Of a stretch of 27,502 bases of DNA, positions 15,986-23,433 are shown piece after piece. Each line of letters begins with the position of its first letter. Position 1 is the stretch's first letter. Source of the stretch: Planctomycetota bacterium (GTDB taxonomy: Bacteria; Planctomycetota; Phycisphaerae; WQYP01); the NCBI GenBank assembly GCA_021798635.1, contig JAJZGH010000025.1, positions 1 through 27,502 on the forward strand, read 5' to 3'. The translations under genes were made by a program, and so were the position numbers. The notes beneath the pieces are model-generated. The model did not search any database and was not told the DNA's origin. It saw nothing but the letters and a program-made list of their open reading frames with translations.

Positions 15986-16765
15986 ATGGTTAAGGCGATA
16001 CTATTTGATCTAGCGGATACGCTGCTGCAGTTTGATCACTTGGATCATCGAAGCTTATTTCTCTTAGGGGCCAAAGACACTTACCGCCATCTGCATGGCT
16101 TAGATGCTTCGCTGCCGGAATTTGAAACTTATACGCGCATTCACTTTCGCGCATTTCGTCGGAAATATATCTGGTCTAATATTCGTCGCCGGGACTTCAA
16201 CGTCAACGACGTGATTTGTCAGGTGTTATGTAAACTTAATATTACACTGTCTCAAGATGAAATTTCGGCTCTGGTATGGCGGTGGTATAAGCCGGTGGTG
16301 CACCGCGCGACGGTGGAGGCCGGCACACACGCCATGCTGCGGGAGTTTCAACGCCAGGGCCTTAAACTGGCGATCGTGTCAAATACCTGCGCCCCGGATT
16401 ATTGTCTGGACCGGCATCTCGAGCGCGAGAAACTTCTGGAATTTTTTCCCACACGTATCTATTCCTCCAATACGATTTATCGCAAGCCCCATCCCGTGAT
16501 TTTCCGCGTAGCGCTGGAGCAACTGGGGATCAGTCCCGAACAGGCGGTATTTGTCGGCGATACACTTGGCGCCGATATTCAGGGTGCACGCCGAGCCGGC
16601 ATGACGACCGTCTGGAAACCGGCTCTGCGCACGCAAACAACTAGAAAGCGCCGCGTGCGCCCGGATCACGAAATTGAAAAAATTGTAGAGCTGGCGGATA
16701 TTGTACTGAATTCCGCGAATTTTGATGGTCAGCGCGATCGCCATGCTATAAACTTTAACTCATGA
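15986..16765 (+). CDS. HAD superfamily hydrolase-like protein
   Basis: 259 aa. HAD motif I is AILFDLADTLL, with nucleophile D8 and T12. Motif II is in LAIVSNTCA, motif III is the lysine of YRKPHPVIF, and motif IV is AVFVGDTLGADIQGARRAGM. An approximately 110-residue helical cap sits between motifs I and II, as in subfamily IA phosphatases and dehalogenases. The residue two after the nucleophile, normally Asp as acid/base in phosphatases, is A10, so this may not be a simple phosphatase; phosphonatase and haloacid dehalogenase also lack that Asp. Substrate unknown. It starts a plus-strand run with the 102-aa and HEPN-like genes (21-base gap) and is divergent from the sigma-factor gene. Confidence 0.85.
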   Translation: MVKAILFDLADTLLQFDHLDHRSLFLLGAKDTYRHLHGLDASLPEFETYTRIHFRAFRRKYIWSNIRRRDFNVNDVICQVLCKLNITLSQDEISALVWRWYKPVVHRATVEAGTHAMLREFQRQGLKLAIVSNTCAPDYCLDRHLEREKLLEFFPTRIYSSNTIYRKPHPVIFRVALEQLGISPEQAVFVGDTLGADIQGARRAGMTTVWKPALRTQTTRKRRVRPDHEIEKIVELADIVLNSANFDGQRDRHAINFNS

Positions 16766-16775
16766 CATCTTCACT

Positions 16776-16785
16776 GGAGATCTCC
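16776..16785 (+). promoter_or_regulatory. Perfect palindrome GGAGATCTCC on the ribosome binding site
   Basis: The Shine-Dalgarno GGAG (16776-16779) is the left half of a perfect 10-bp palindrome ending one base before ATG 16787. The spacing from GGAG to the start is seven bases. The palindrome could be a protein-binding operator, or just chance. Confidence 0.35.
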
Positions 16786-16786
16786 T

Positions 16787-17095
16787 ATGTCAAGAAAAGA
16801 AATTGAGCGACAAGCCAGATACCTGGCAAAAGACAATCGCGCCGTAGAGCCGTCGATTAGTAGTGTGTATTGGTTTCCCGCGGACGCCGAAGTTCGTTTG
16901 ATCGAGCTGATCACGGAAATTCCCATAAGCGACGACCAGCGTGTGCATCCGTTTTATTTCCGAGGTTCAAAAAAGCATAAACTTCCGTTTCGGTCCGCTA
17001 TTGCCATGATCAGGCCGGAAGAGTTTAAGCAGCTCAAATTGCCCGAAGATTGGGGAAGTTGGGCCGACGCGAAGGAGATCACCGATGCCGGCTGA
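16787..17095 (+). CDS. Hypothetical 102-aa protein, first gene of an overlapping pair
   Basis: Not recognised as a named family. It begins MSRKEIERQARYLAKDNRAV (basic, helical), followed by a probable beta-rich part with VRLIELITEIPISDD, VHPFYFRG, LPFRSAIAMIRPEEF and a C-terminal LPEDWGSWADAKEI. No signal peptide or membrane segment. The start is fixed by GGAG seven bases upstream. Its 3' end overlaps the next gene by 11 bases, which implies translational coupling and a joint role. A small basic or beta-rich protein immediately before a HEPN-like protein is the layout of some two-gene toxin-antitoxin or sensor-effector modules, but nothing in this protein itself (no nucleotidyltransferase or HTH motif) proves that. 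Confidence 0.65.
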   Translation: MSRKEIERQARYLAKDNRAVEPSISSVYWFPADAEVRLIELITEIPISDDQRVHPFYFRGSKKHKLPFRSAIAMIRPEEFKQLKLPEDWGSWADAKEITDAG

Positions 17096-17582
17096 TAACT
17101 GGTCTGAGGCGTTTCTCGACCAAGCCAAAAGTGACTTCAGCGTTATGGAGATGCTCAACAAGTCCAACTTTCCCGATTGCCACTGGTTTCACTATCTTCA
17201 GATGACCACTGAGAAGCTGGGGAAAGCGATGCTTTCGACGTCCGAGCCGGGACTTCCCCCAAAGTTTACGCACATCGCGCTGGTGCGGTCCTTGCAATTG
17301 CTCAAGGCCAATCCTCGTGTCCGAGCGGACATGAAAATGGGCGGCAGGCAATTTGCGGCGTACATTGATTCTCTGTCGGACCTCGCAAAGTGGATTGAGC
17401 GTCTGGCACCCAGCGCAGCGGGGCAGGGAGGTGCAAATCCGGAATACCCGTGGGCTGATAAGAAAACCGGCAGCCTTATTGTTCCCGCCGATTTCAGCTT
17501 TTCCGAGTATAGTTCCGGGTACAAGGTTCAGTTGATAAAATTAAACGAGCTTCTTCGGTCGCTCTTAAAAAACGGATTTTAA
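17085..17582 (+). CDS. HEPN-like domain protein, second gene of an overlapping pair
   Basis: 165 aa, all-helical by appearance. The first ~110 residues match the HEPN layout: an opening helix with WSEAFLDQAKSDFSVMEML, then CHWFHYLQMTTEKLGKAML (the HEPN 'aqqA-EKalKa' helix), a loop with PPKFTHIALVRSL (the 'TH-L' segment), and NPEYPW at 118-123, where many HEPN proteins carry a (R)YP motif. The R-x4-6-H motif of HEPN ribonucleases is not evident after residue 80, so a nuclease activity is doubtful and a binding role is possible. ATG 17085 overlaps the upstream gene by 11 bases. It is convergent with the sugar-kinase gene, 16 bases apart. The HEPN call is by eye and moderate. Confidence 0.6.
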   Translation: MPADNWSEAFLDQAKSDFSVMEMLNKSNFPDCHWFHYLQMTTEKLGKAMLSTSEPGLPPKFTHIALVRSLQLLKANPRVRADMKMGGRQFAAYIDSLSDLAKWIERLAPSAAGQGGANPEYPWADKKTGSLIVPADFSFSEYSSGYKVQLIKLNELLRSLLKNGF

Positions 17583-17598
17583 TAAATCGCTGGGATGA

Positions 17599-18945
17599 TC
17601 AGCTGCGAGAAGGCCGGGCAGCGACCGCCAGGCGGTTTAACCCGGTCATCGCTTCAGATTCCAACGCTGTAAAGGTGTGTTTGCCGGGCCAGTGGGCGTG
17701 CATGATGGCTGCTAACTGCGTTTGTCCGCCCATGGTAAATATCTCAGTGTCAACAGGATGAATCTGGGAAAGCCTTTCAAATCTTTGGCGGCTGGCCTGG
17801 GCGAGAGATCGGATGGCCGCATACAGCATATCCTGGCGGTTGGTGGCCAAGGTCAAATGTTCAAATGAGGCGGCGCGGGCTTCGGTGGCGGTGCGATCGC
17901 CCGCCAGATAGGGCGAAAAAATAACTTCGGTATTCGCCGGTACTAAGGTCTTCATGTCGCGCAGTGTTTTGCCCAGTTGCTCCGTCAGTTTGTGAAACTT
18001 TTTTGAGGAATAGTCGGCAAATAAATTGTCCTTCAGCCAGTGCATGGTAGATCCGCCGGCGGCGATTGTGCTTACCGCCAGCCAGCGCTTGGGTAACTTA
18101 TGACCCGTGCCCAGCGGGCGGGTCAGCAGATCATCGGCGGGAGCGGGCTTTTCCAGACATAACGCCAATACATCCGTTGAACCCGCGCTGTGAACCAATC
18201 GACCGGGGCGACAATCCGTGGCCAGCATGGCAGCGCTGGTATCCACCAGCGATGCAAATACCGGGCAACCTTCCGGCAATCCAAGCTGATTGGCGGCGTC
18301 GCGGGTAACTTTACCAGCGATCTGATCGGCAAAGAGTATCCGCGGCAGTTGTGATTCCTTCACACCGACCAGTTGACATATTTCCGGAATCCAGCCGGAA
18401 AGTTTAATCGAATCATATAACCCCAGAAACGCCGATTGCGATGGGTCAATAACCCATTGCCCCGTAAGGTGATGGATAAGCAGTGACGTGGGTTGACCGA
18501 TATGGGCGATTTTCTTGAACAGGTCTGGTTCGTGGTGTTTGAACCACAACAGAGTTGTGCTGCCGATGCCGCCGGGAAAAGGACGATTGCCGGTAAGCTG
18601 CAAATGACGGTCCTTGCCGATTTGTCGCTCAATTTCTGCGGACTCTTTAACGCTGCGTCGATCTTGATGTGTCACACAGCCAAATAATAGTGCATTGCTT
18701 TTATCAGTGGCGACAACGCCGGGACAGAAGCTGTCCAGGGTAATGGCGTCAATTTGGTGATGGGAGGCGGTTATGCGGCTAATTGCCTTGCGAAGACTTT
18801 TTAGCAGTTTTGCTGCCGGGATTTCAACTTCCGCCCCGTGGAAGCGGCTGAACACATCCACCTTCTCGAGGTGTTTAATGATGCCGTTTTTACAGAAGGC
18901 TGCCTTAATGGAGGATGATCCAACATCCAGAGCCAGAACTTTCAT
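17599..18945 (-). CDS. FGGY family carbohydrate kinase
   Basis: 448 aa from ATG 18945, which has GGAG six bases upstream. The N-terminus MKVLALDVGSSSIKAAFC is the phosphate-binding DxGxxxxK motif of the actin-like ATPase fold. FASLVDTSAAMLA marks the catalytic-Asp region, and IFTMGGQTQLAAIM with ALESEAMTGLNRLA forms the C-terminal adenosine-binding part. The family phosphorylates sugars and polyols (gluconate, xylulose, glycerol and others). The substrate is not assignable, and the protein is somewhat short against ~500 aa for classic xylulokinases. It follows miaA by 21 bases on the same strand, so it probably shares that transcript. No sugar transporter or isomerase adjoins it. Confidence 0.85.
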   Translation of the reverse strand: MKVLALDVGSSSIKAAFCKNGIIKHLEKVDVFSRFHGAEVEIPAAKLLKSLRKAISRITASHHQIDAITLDSFCPGVVATDKSNALLFGCVTHQDRRSVKESAEIERQIGKDRHLQLTGNRPFPGGIGSTTLLWFKHHEPDLFKKIAHIGQPTSLLIHHLTGQWVIDPSQSAFLGLYDSIKLSGWIPEICQLVGVKESQLPRILFADQIAGKVTRDAANQLGLPEGCPVFASLVDTSAAMLATDCRPGRLVHSAGSTDVLALCLEKPAPADDLLTRPLGTGHKLPKRWLAVSTIAAGGSTMHWLKDNLFADYSSKKFHKLTEQLGKTLRDMKTLVPANTEVIFSPYLAGDRTATEARAASFEHLTLATNRQDMLYAAIRSLAQASRQRFERLSQIHPVDTEIFTMGGQTQLAAIMHAHWPGKHTFTALESEAMTGLNRLAVAARPSRS

Positions 18946-18966
18946 GTGCAACTCCAAAAAATACAA

Positions 18967-19923
18967 TTACGCTGAAACTTCAGGTTCCAAAAGGACGTCC
19001 ATCACTTGTCCCACCAACTCCGCTGCAGGCTGTTGCGGCAAGGCGGTCAGCCAGTTCACGCCATCAAAGCGCTTCAGCCAGGTGCGCTGCAACTTGGCTA
19101 AGTGGCGGGTCTGAATTTTAATATGCTCCAAAGCCTCATCCAGCGGTAGTGCTCCGGTGAGATATTCTATCATTTGCTTATAGCCCACGGCTTCGCGAGC
19201 CTGCATCGATAAACCCTTGGGGTGTTCCAGCAACGTACGAACTTCCTGCAATAATCCCTGTTCCAGCATCAGGCCCACGCGCTGATTAATACGCCGATTC
19301 AAGTCGGTTTTGTCCCGCGTTACACCGATAATACGATAATTCAGTTGCGGACGACCGGCCTGCCATTGCGTCTGCAGGGTGCTGATGCCCACGCCGGTAA
19401 TCTGAAACACTTCCAAGGCTCGGATAATGCGTCGCAAATCATTGCGGTGAATCCGTTGCGCCGCCACCGGGTCCACCTGCGTCAATTGCCGATGCAACTC
19501 CGCGGAACCGGACTTTTCCGCCTCTGCCGCCAGGGCTTGTCTGATTTCCATATTGGCCGCCGGCCCTTCAAACAGTCCTTCCAGTATCGCACGCAAATAA
19601 AGCACGGTGCCGGCCACGAGAATCAGCGGGCGATTTTCCACGCGATGTTGCTGCATAATGGGTTCAGCCATCGCTGCAAAGCGGGCTGCGGAAAAAGATT
19701 CCCATGGATCCGCGACATCGATCATCGTATGAGGTATGGCCGCTTGGGCGGTGCGGGAGGGTTTGGCTGTGCCAATATCCATGCCCCGATAAACCTGCAT
19801 AGAATCGACGGCCATAATCGTGGCGGGCCGAGAATCGGAATGCTGCCACCGCGCCGCCAAGGCTTCCGCAAGTTCCGATTTTCCGGCAGCCGTGCAACCA
19901 ACAATGACAAGAAGCTTATCCAT
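18967..19923 (-). CDS. miaA: tRNA dimethylallyltransferase MiaA
   Basis: 318 aa, the usual MiaA length. MiaA adds a dimethylallyl group to A37 of tRNAs reading UNN codons. Its P-loop is GCTAAGKSE at residues 9-17. AVDSMQVYRGMDIGTAKPS is the substrate-binding signature, VAGTVLYLRAILEGLFEGP follows the family's 'GTGLYirAll-G' pattern, and RIIRALEVFQITG is also typical. The start MDKLLVIVGC at 19923 is the canonical position. The frame is open further up to 20112 but that part has no MiaA similarity. TATTAT lies nine bases before the ATG on the minus strand with no ribosome binding site, so the mRNA may be leaderless. It is followed by the sugar kinase. Confidence 0.93.
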   Translation of the reverse strand: MDKLLVIVGCTAAGKSELAEALAARWQHSDSRPATIMAVDSMQVYRGMDIGTAKPSRTAQAAIPHTMIDVADPWESFSAARFAAMAEPIMQQHRVENRPLILVAGTVLYLRAILEGLFEGPAANMEIRQALAAEAEKSGSAELHRQLTQVDPVAAQRIHRNDLRRIIRALEVFQITGVGISTLQTQWQAGRPQLNYRIIGVTRDKTDLNRRINQRVGLMLEQGLLQEVRTLLEHPKGLSMQAREAVGYKQMIEYLTGALPLDEALEHIKIQTRHLAKLQRTWLKRFDGVNWLTALPQQPAAELVGQVMDVLLEPEVSA

Positions 19924-19932
19924 ACCCGAAGT

Positions 19933-19938
19933 ATAATA
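19933..19938 (-). promoter_or_regulatory. -10 box immediately upstream of miaA (possible leaderless transcript)
   Basis: On the minus strand TATTAT (about 19938-19933), overlapping TATACT, is separated from ATG 19923 by nine bases. A normal start site 6-8 bases downstream would fall at or next to the start codon. No -35 of quality is visible. Confidence 0.4.
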
Positions 19939-19988
19939 GCTTATCGTCGGCACGTGTAGGATATTAAATATGGAGCGCAGGGCGGCAG

Positions 19989-20016
19989 TATAATGCGTGC
20001 CAAAAGGAACTTGGAG
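19989..20016 (+). promoter_or_regulatory. TATAAT -10 box and ribosome binding site of the lipoprotein gene
   Basis: Perfect TATAAT at 19989-19994 and GGAG at 20013-20016, seven bases before ATG 20024. A -35 match is lacking. The box is followed by GCG, as at 15951. Confidence 0.5.
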
Positions 20017-20023
20017 CAATAAC

Positions 20024-20578
20024 ATGAGTTGCGGCCCTTCACACCGGTTGGCAGTTCGTCGGCTCGCTATTGTCGCTGGATGCGTGCTTGCCTCCGGGGC
20101 GGCGGGAACCATGGCCGGCTGCTCATATTGGCCTGCTGTGCGCGAGTCTTACAGCCGGCGTGTGCGGGTAGTGGACGGGCCGGCCGCAGACCCCGCGAAA
20201 TTGGTGGCAGTGCAGGCCCGAGTTGTGAAGTTGCGATACCCGCACTTTGGGTGGAAATCCACCGCGTCGCAAAACATGGATGTCGACGAGCCGCTTCCCA
20301 CACCTGTAACTAATCAAAAAAACAGGCCTGATCGCTACATTAATAGTGAACCAGACAACGATGACGTGTCTTTTATATGGCATCGTGTTTTTATCACCGC
20401 GATGGCCTATTTGAAGATTGTTGGGGGGAAAGTGCCGCACCATTCGCGTGTGCGATACATTGATCTGGATTTTGGTAATGACCAGGTTCTGGAATATTAT
20501 CTGAGCATCGGCAGAGTAGTGACGCTACGCTTCACCCCCGGCGGGCGTCTTTATGATATTCCCCACGCGCCGCCCTGA
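20024..20578 (+). CDS. Putative lipoprotein of unknown function
   Basis: 184 aa, not recognised. The N-terminus has an Arg-containing n-region (SHRLAVRRLA) and a hydrophobic stretch ending in GTMAGC, a plausible lipobox with Cys33 lipidated; a VAGC at Cys20 is an alternative but leaves too short a hydrophobic core. The mature part has no known motif; it ends in a probable beta-rich region (VRYIDLDFGNDQVLEYYLSI, then GRVVTLRFTPGG). It is probably anchored in an envelope membrane facing away from the cytoplasm. The start is supported by GGAG seven bases upstream; an in-frame ATG-less extension to 19997 is not. It is divergent from miaA and convergent with rsmE, five bases between the ends. Confidence 0.65.
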   Translation: MSCGPSHRLAVRRLAIVAGCVLASGAAGTMAGCSYWPAVRESYSRRVRVVDGPAADPAKLVAVQARVVKLRYPHFGWKSTASQNMDVDEPLPTPVTNQKNRPDRYINSEPDNDDVSFIWHRVFITAMAYLKIVGGKVPHHSRVRYIDLDFGNDQVLEYYLSIGRVVTLRFTPGGRLYDIPHAPP

Positions 20579-20583
20579 ACGTT

Positions 20584-21345
20584 TCAGCTTCTCCGATTTT
20601 CCCCATTACCCAAGACCGACTGCGTGATGGCGGCAACTGCTGCGGCGGCGGTTTCAATTCGCAGGATGTGGCTTCCCAAACGGACCGGTGGCGTATGCTG
20701 GCTCAGGAGTTCTTCTTCCTCCACGCTCCATCCACCTTCCGGGCCGATCATCACGGTTATATCCGAGTATGCGGGATCCATAGGCTTTGCGACTCTTTCT
20801 GACTGCCACAGTGCGAGGCGTTGCGCTAATTCTTGTGTGGCATCAACATGGGTCCATATTATTGTTCTCGTCTCGGCGCTTTCCAGAAGCTGGCGGGGAG
20901 TTTGCGGAGTCTGGATTGCCAGCAGGCGTGATCGTCCGCATTGTTTGGCCGATTCCACAGCCATGCGAATCCACTTCTCCATTTTTTTTGCTTCCGCACT
21001 GGGGCGCACGACGCTGTAGCGGCAATCCAGCCAGATCAGGCCGGCGGCACCAAGTTGGCTGATCTGCTCAAGGAGTTGATAGGCCCGATCAGCTTTAGGA
21101 ATGGCTGTGGCTATGGTCAGGTTGTACGCAGGTGGCGGGGAGACTGTGATCGGATTGGTTAACTTGTAAAAAACATGTTTCTTTTCAATGCTGATACTTG
21201 CCGGAGCATACTGGCCGCTGCCGTCAAAGAGAATCACCGATTGGCCATGATCCAGACGCAGCACATCGCGGGCATGATGGGCTTGGTCGTCAGGCAATTC
21301 ACCGGAATCCAGGAGCGGTGAAACATAAAAGCGCGGCAGGCTCAT
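20584..21345 (-). CDS. rsmE: 16S rRNA (uracil-1498-N3)-methyltransferase RsmE
   Basis: 253 aa, the usual size. RsmE methylates U1498 of 16S rRNA using S-adenosylmethionine and has a knotted SPOUT fold. The N-terminal PUA-like part begins SLPRFYVSPLLDSGELPDD and has HHARDVLRL. The SPOUT domain shows VMIGPEGGWSVEEEELL and the C-terminal knot LGSHILRIETAAAAVAAI, both diagnostic. ATG 21345 is preferred because AAGG sits seven bases upstream; ATG 21351 is in frame but abuts it. It is the last gene of a four-gene minus-strand run, 11 bases after the methyltransferase. Confidence 0.93.
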   Translation of the reverse strand: MSLPRFYVSPLLDSGELPDDQAHHARDVLRLDHGQSVILFDGSGQYAPASISIEKKHVFYKLTNPITVSPPPAYNLTIATAIPKADRAYQLLEQISQLGAAGLIWLDCRYSVVRPSAEAKKMEKWIRMAVESAKQCGRSRLLAIQTPQTPRQLLESAETRTIIWTHVDATQELAQRLALWQSERVAKPMDPAYSDITVMIGPEGGWSVEEEELLSQHTPPVRLGSHILRIETAAAAVAAITQSVLGNGENRRS

Positions 21346-21356
21346 GATCATGCCTT

Positions 21357-22097
21357 TTATTGAATGACTACTTTCGGTAACGCCTTGGACGCGTTGGTTC
21401 GCCGCAAGACCAGCAAATCCGCATCAGAATTAATACCTGAGGGCCCTGTCCATTGCAACACGGAGTTGGCAATGCGAAAGCCGCGTTCCACCGCAACGGG
21501 GGGAAAATCGGCGGCACTGTTTCGCTGCGGATCGCTGATCCATACCACACCCTGCGGTGCCAGCAGATGATCAATAGCATCCAGCAGAATGGGATGCAGC
21601 CGCCGTTCATACAGTACATCGGAGGCTATGATCCAATCAAATTGCTCGTTGATCGGTTCCCGCCAGTCCATGTGGCGCGCCGTCACGAGACGGGGAGAAA
21701 TCTTGTTGCAATTGGCATTAAAAGCCGCAAAATCGACGGCCTCTGGATCATAATCGGTGAAGGTCACATGCCAGCCGCGCATGGCGGCGGCGATACCGGC
21801 AATTCCCAGCCCGCATCCCAGTTCAATCGCACGGGGTGGCACAGCGTCCAAGCACGGCCGTAGTGTCGGCGGAGAATCTTGGCCGCTCAAAATATGTTCC
21901 GCCAGCATGATGCTGCTGGGCCAGATCACCGGCCAATAGGGCAAATAGTTATCTTTTTTATAGCGTGCTTCAACGGTTGGATCATCCAACAGCGAATCAG
22001 GGTCGGCTGGCGCAAAAATTTCCAGCCGATGCGCTCCGGCCATCAATTCGTGAAGCCGGATGGGATAACGGGATTGCAGTGGCGGGCGCTGTGTCAT
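21357..22097 (-). CDS. SAM-dependent methyltransferase, protein-lysine methyltransferase-like
   Basis: 246 aa. The class I methyltransferase motif I is AIELGCGLGIAGIAAAMRG, followed by VTFTDYDPEAVDFAAFNAN (motif II acidic residue) and FDWIIASDVLYERRLHPILL (motif post-II/IV). LPYWPVIWPSSIMLAEHIL upstream of motif I is typical of the METTL20/ETFB-lysine and Methyltransf_16 group, which methylate lysines of proteins. The substrate is unknown; its place before rsmE suggests a translation link but does not prove one. ATG 22097 overlaps the preceding gene's TGA by four bases (ATGA). The open frame extends upstream to 22250 without support. Confidence 0.8.
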   Translation of the reverse strand: MTQRPPLQSRYPIRLHELMAGAHRLEIFAPADPDSLLDDPTVEARYKKDNYLPYWPVIWPSSIMLAEHILSGQDSPPTLRPCLDAVPPRAIELGCGLGIAGIAAAMRGWHVTFTDYDPEAVDFAAFNANCNKISPRLVTARHMDWREPINEQFDWIIASDVLYERRLHPILLDAIDHLLAPQGVVWISDPQRNSAADFPPVAVERGFRIANSVLQWTGPSGINSDADLLVLRRTNASKALPKVVIQ

Positions 22098-22669
22098 GGG
22101 TGCGTACCTGGTACGGGCGTTGCCGGCGCTGTGGCGGGGGATGTTGCCGCGGGCATGGTGCTTGGCCCGGCATGATGCGTGGTAAGAATGATCGTGGCGA
22201 CAATGCCGATAAACAGCACTATAGCTGTGGCAATAACAAACCGCGTCCATGGGGATAAATTTAAGCCTTCAATGGTGTCATCCGCGCCGGAAGTTTTTTT
22301 CCGCGGAGCCAGCAGCGGATCGTACGCCAGCATGGATTGTTCATCGGCCCCGCCCAAGGTGGCGGCCTCAATCTGAATCGCGGCTGCCAGGCGTGCCCAC
22401 ACGTCCGCAGGCATGGGTAATTCTGTCGCCGCAGCAGTGGTAGAAGCTGACACCTCGCCAAGTTCTGCATGAATGTGCTGCACCAGCCATAGCATCTGAT
22501 TGTCGCGGGGGGCCTCGTTGCGAACATACTCACGAAAAGCGCTACGAATTCCGCGCTGCAATGCAGTTTCCGCCACGTTCGGCGTGCCACCCTGACACGC
22601 CACGGTGTACAACGCATTGCGCTGGGCTTCCAGCAATTCCAGAAATTTACGTCCGGCGGATTCAATCAT
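22094..22669 (-). CDS. Hypothetical single-pass membrane protein
   Basis: 191 aa, not recognised. A helical, charged N-terminal ~85 residues (IESAGRKFLELLEAQRNALY ... LWLVQHIHAELGE) is followed by a linker. One strong transmembrane segment sits at about 145-167 (FVIATAIVLFIGIVATIIL), then a Pro/Ala/Thr-rich tail. With no signal peptide the likely topology is N-in, with the short tail outside. The layout (soluble cytoplasmic domain, one TM, short tail) resembles small membrane regulators such as anti-sigma factors, but no signature is visible, so this is only a comparison. The start ATG 22669 has GGAA seven bases upstream. It lies between the TPR lipoprotein (24-base gap) and the methyltransferase (4-base overlap). 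Confidence 0.65.
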   Translation of the reverse strand: MIESAGRKFLELLEAQRNALYTVACQGGTPNVAETALQRGIRSAFREYVRNEAPRDNQMLWLVQHIHAELGEVSASTTAAATELPMPADVWARLAAAIQIEAATLGGADEQSMLAYDPLLAPRKKTSGADDTIEGLNLSPWTRFVIATAIVLFIGIVATIILTTHHAGPSTMPAATSPATAPATPVPGTHP

Positions 22670-22693
22670 CAGTGTGTTCCGTACTCTGATGGA

Positions 22694-23383
22694 TTACCGG
22701 GGGGCCGGTTGGGTCGCTGGCAGGGGGGCAGCCAACGCCTCGGAAATCGTTACGCCGTCATGCTGCATTTTTTCCACCAGCCCGGGCATGACCGGATCCA
22801 GTTGGTAAATGCGGATGTATAGCGCTCGGGCATCCTGCTTGCGGCCAACGCTGTCATCGAATCCGGCAACCTGCATAAGCACTTCGGGATTTGATGGTGC
22901 CATCGCAGCAGCTTTTGCGAAATTGACCCGCGCGTCATCAAGGTCGCCGATACGTTTATAAAACCGCGCTACGCGCAAGCGTCCCGTGACTCGGCCGGTA
23001 AGTTCCGCATCCCGTTCCAGAAAATTCATGGCCTCATTGGGCCGCCCGGCGCGGATCAGCGCTTCAGCCAAGGCACTCTTCACATGACCGAAATTAGGAT
23101 CAACCGTCCAGGCTGTTTTGTAGTGGAACGCCGCTTCCTGATAACGGGCCAGCATGTAATCTGATGCGCCGGCATAATAATTGGCACGGGGATCAGCGGG
23201 GTTGTATTTCAAAGCGTCATTGAATTTCACCAGGGCCGATTGGTAATCGCCCTGATGATATAAAGATAAGCCCTGATTGCGTAATTTCATGGCGGAACTT
23301 TCACATCCCGCCAGTAACATCGCACTTGTGGCAAGCACAAGCAGGCCCATCCGTGACCAGTGTTTTGAACGTCGAATTTCCAT
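22694..23383 (-). CDS. TPR-repeat lipoprotein
   Basis: 229 aa. A signal peptide ends in the lipobox LLAGC with Cys27 as the lipidation site. From about residue 30 there are four to five tetratricopeptide repeats, for example LRNQGLSLYHQGDYQSALVK, then NYYAGASDYMLARYQEAAFH, and further units around residues 105-195. The C-terminal ~20 residues are Pro/Ala-rich. TPR lipoproteins act as scaffolds for envelope complexes; no specific partner is indicated. The start ATG 23383 has AGGAG nine bases upstream. It is first in the operon with the single-pass protein, the methyltransferase and rsmE, and divergent from the LigD-like gene. Confidence 0.85.
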   Translation of the reverse strand: MEIRRSKHWSRMGLLVLATSAMLLAGCESSAMKLRNQGLSLYHQGDYQSALVKFNDALKYNPADPRANYYAGASDYMLARYQEAAFHYKTAWTVDPNFGHVKSALAEALIRAGRPNEAMNFLERDAELTGRVTGRLRVARFYKRIGDLDDARVNFAKAAAMAPSNPEVLMQVAGFDDSVGRKQDARALYIRIYQLDPVMPGLVEKMQHDGVTISEALAAPLPATQPAPR

Positions 23384-23433
23384 AAAATAGTGCTCCTGCC
23401 ATATTCTGTCATAGAAGATGGTAACATTGAACC

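Noticed and set aside
19345..19959. 204-codon plus-strand open frame
   Set aside because: It is antisense to miaA, which carries unmistakable motifs.
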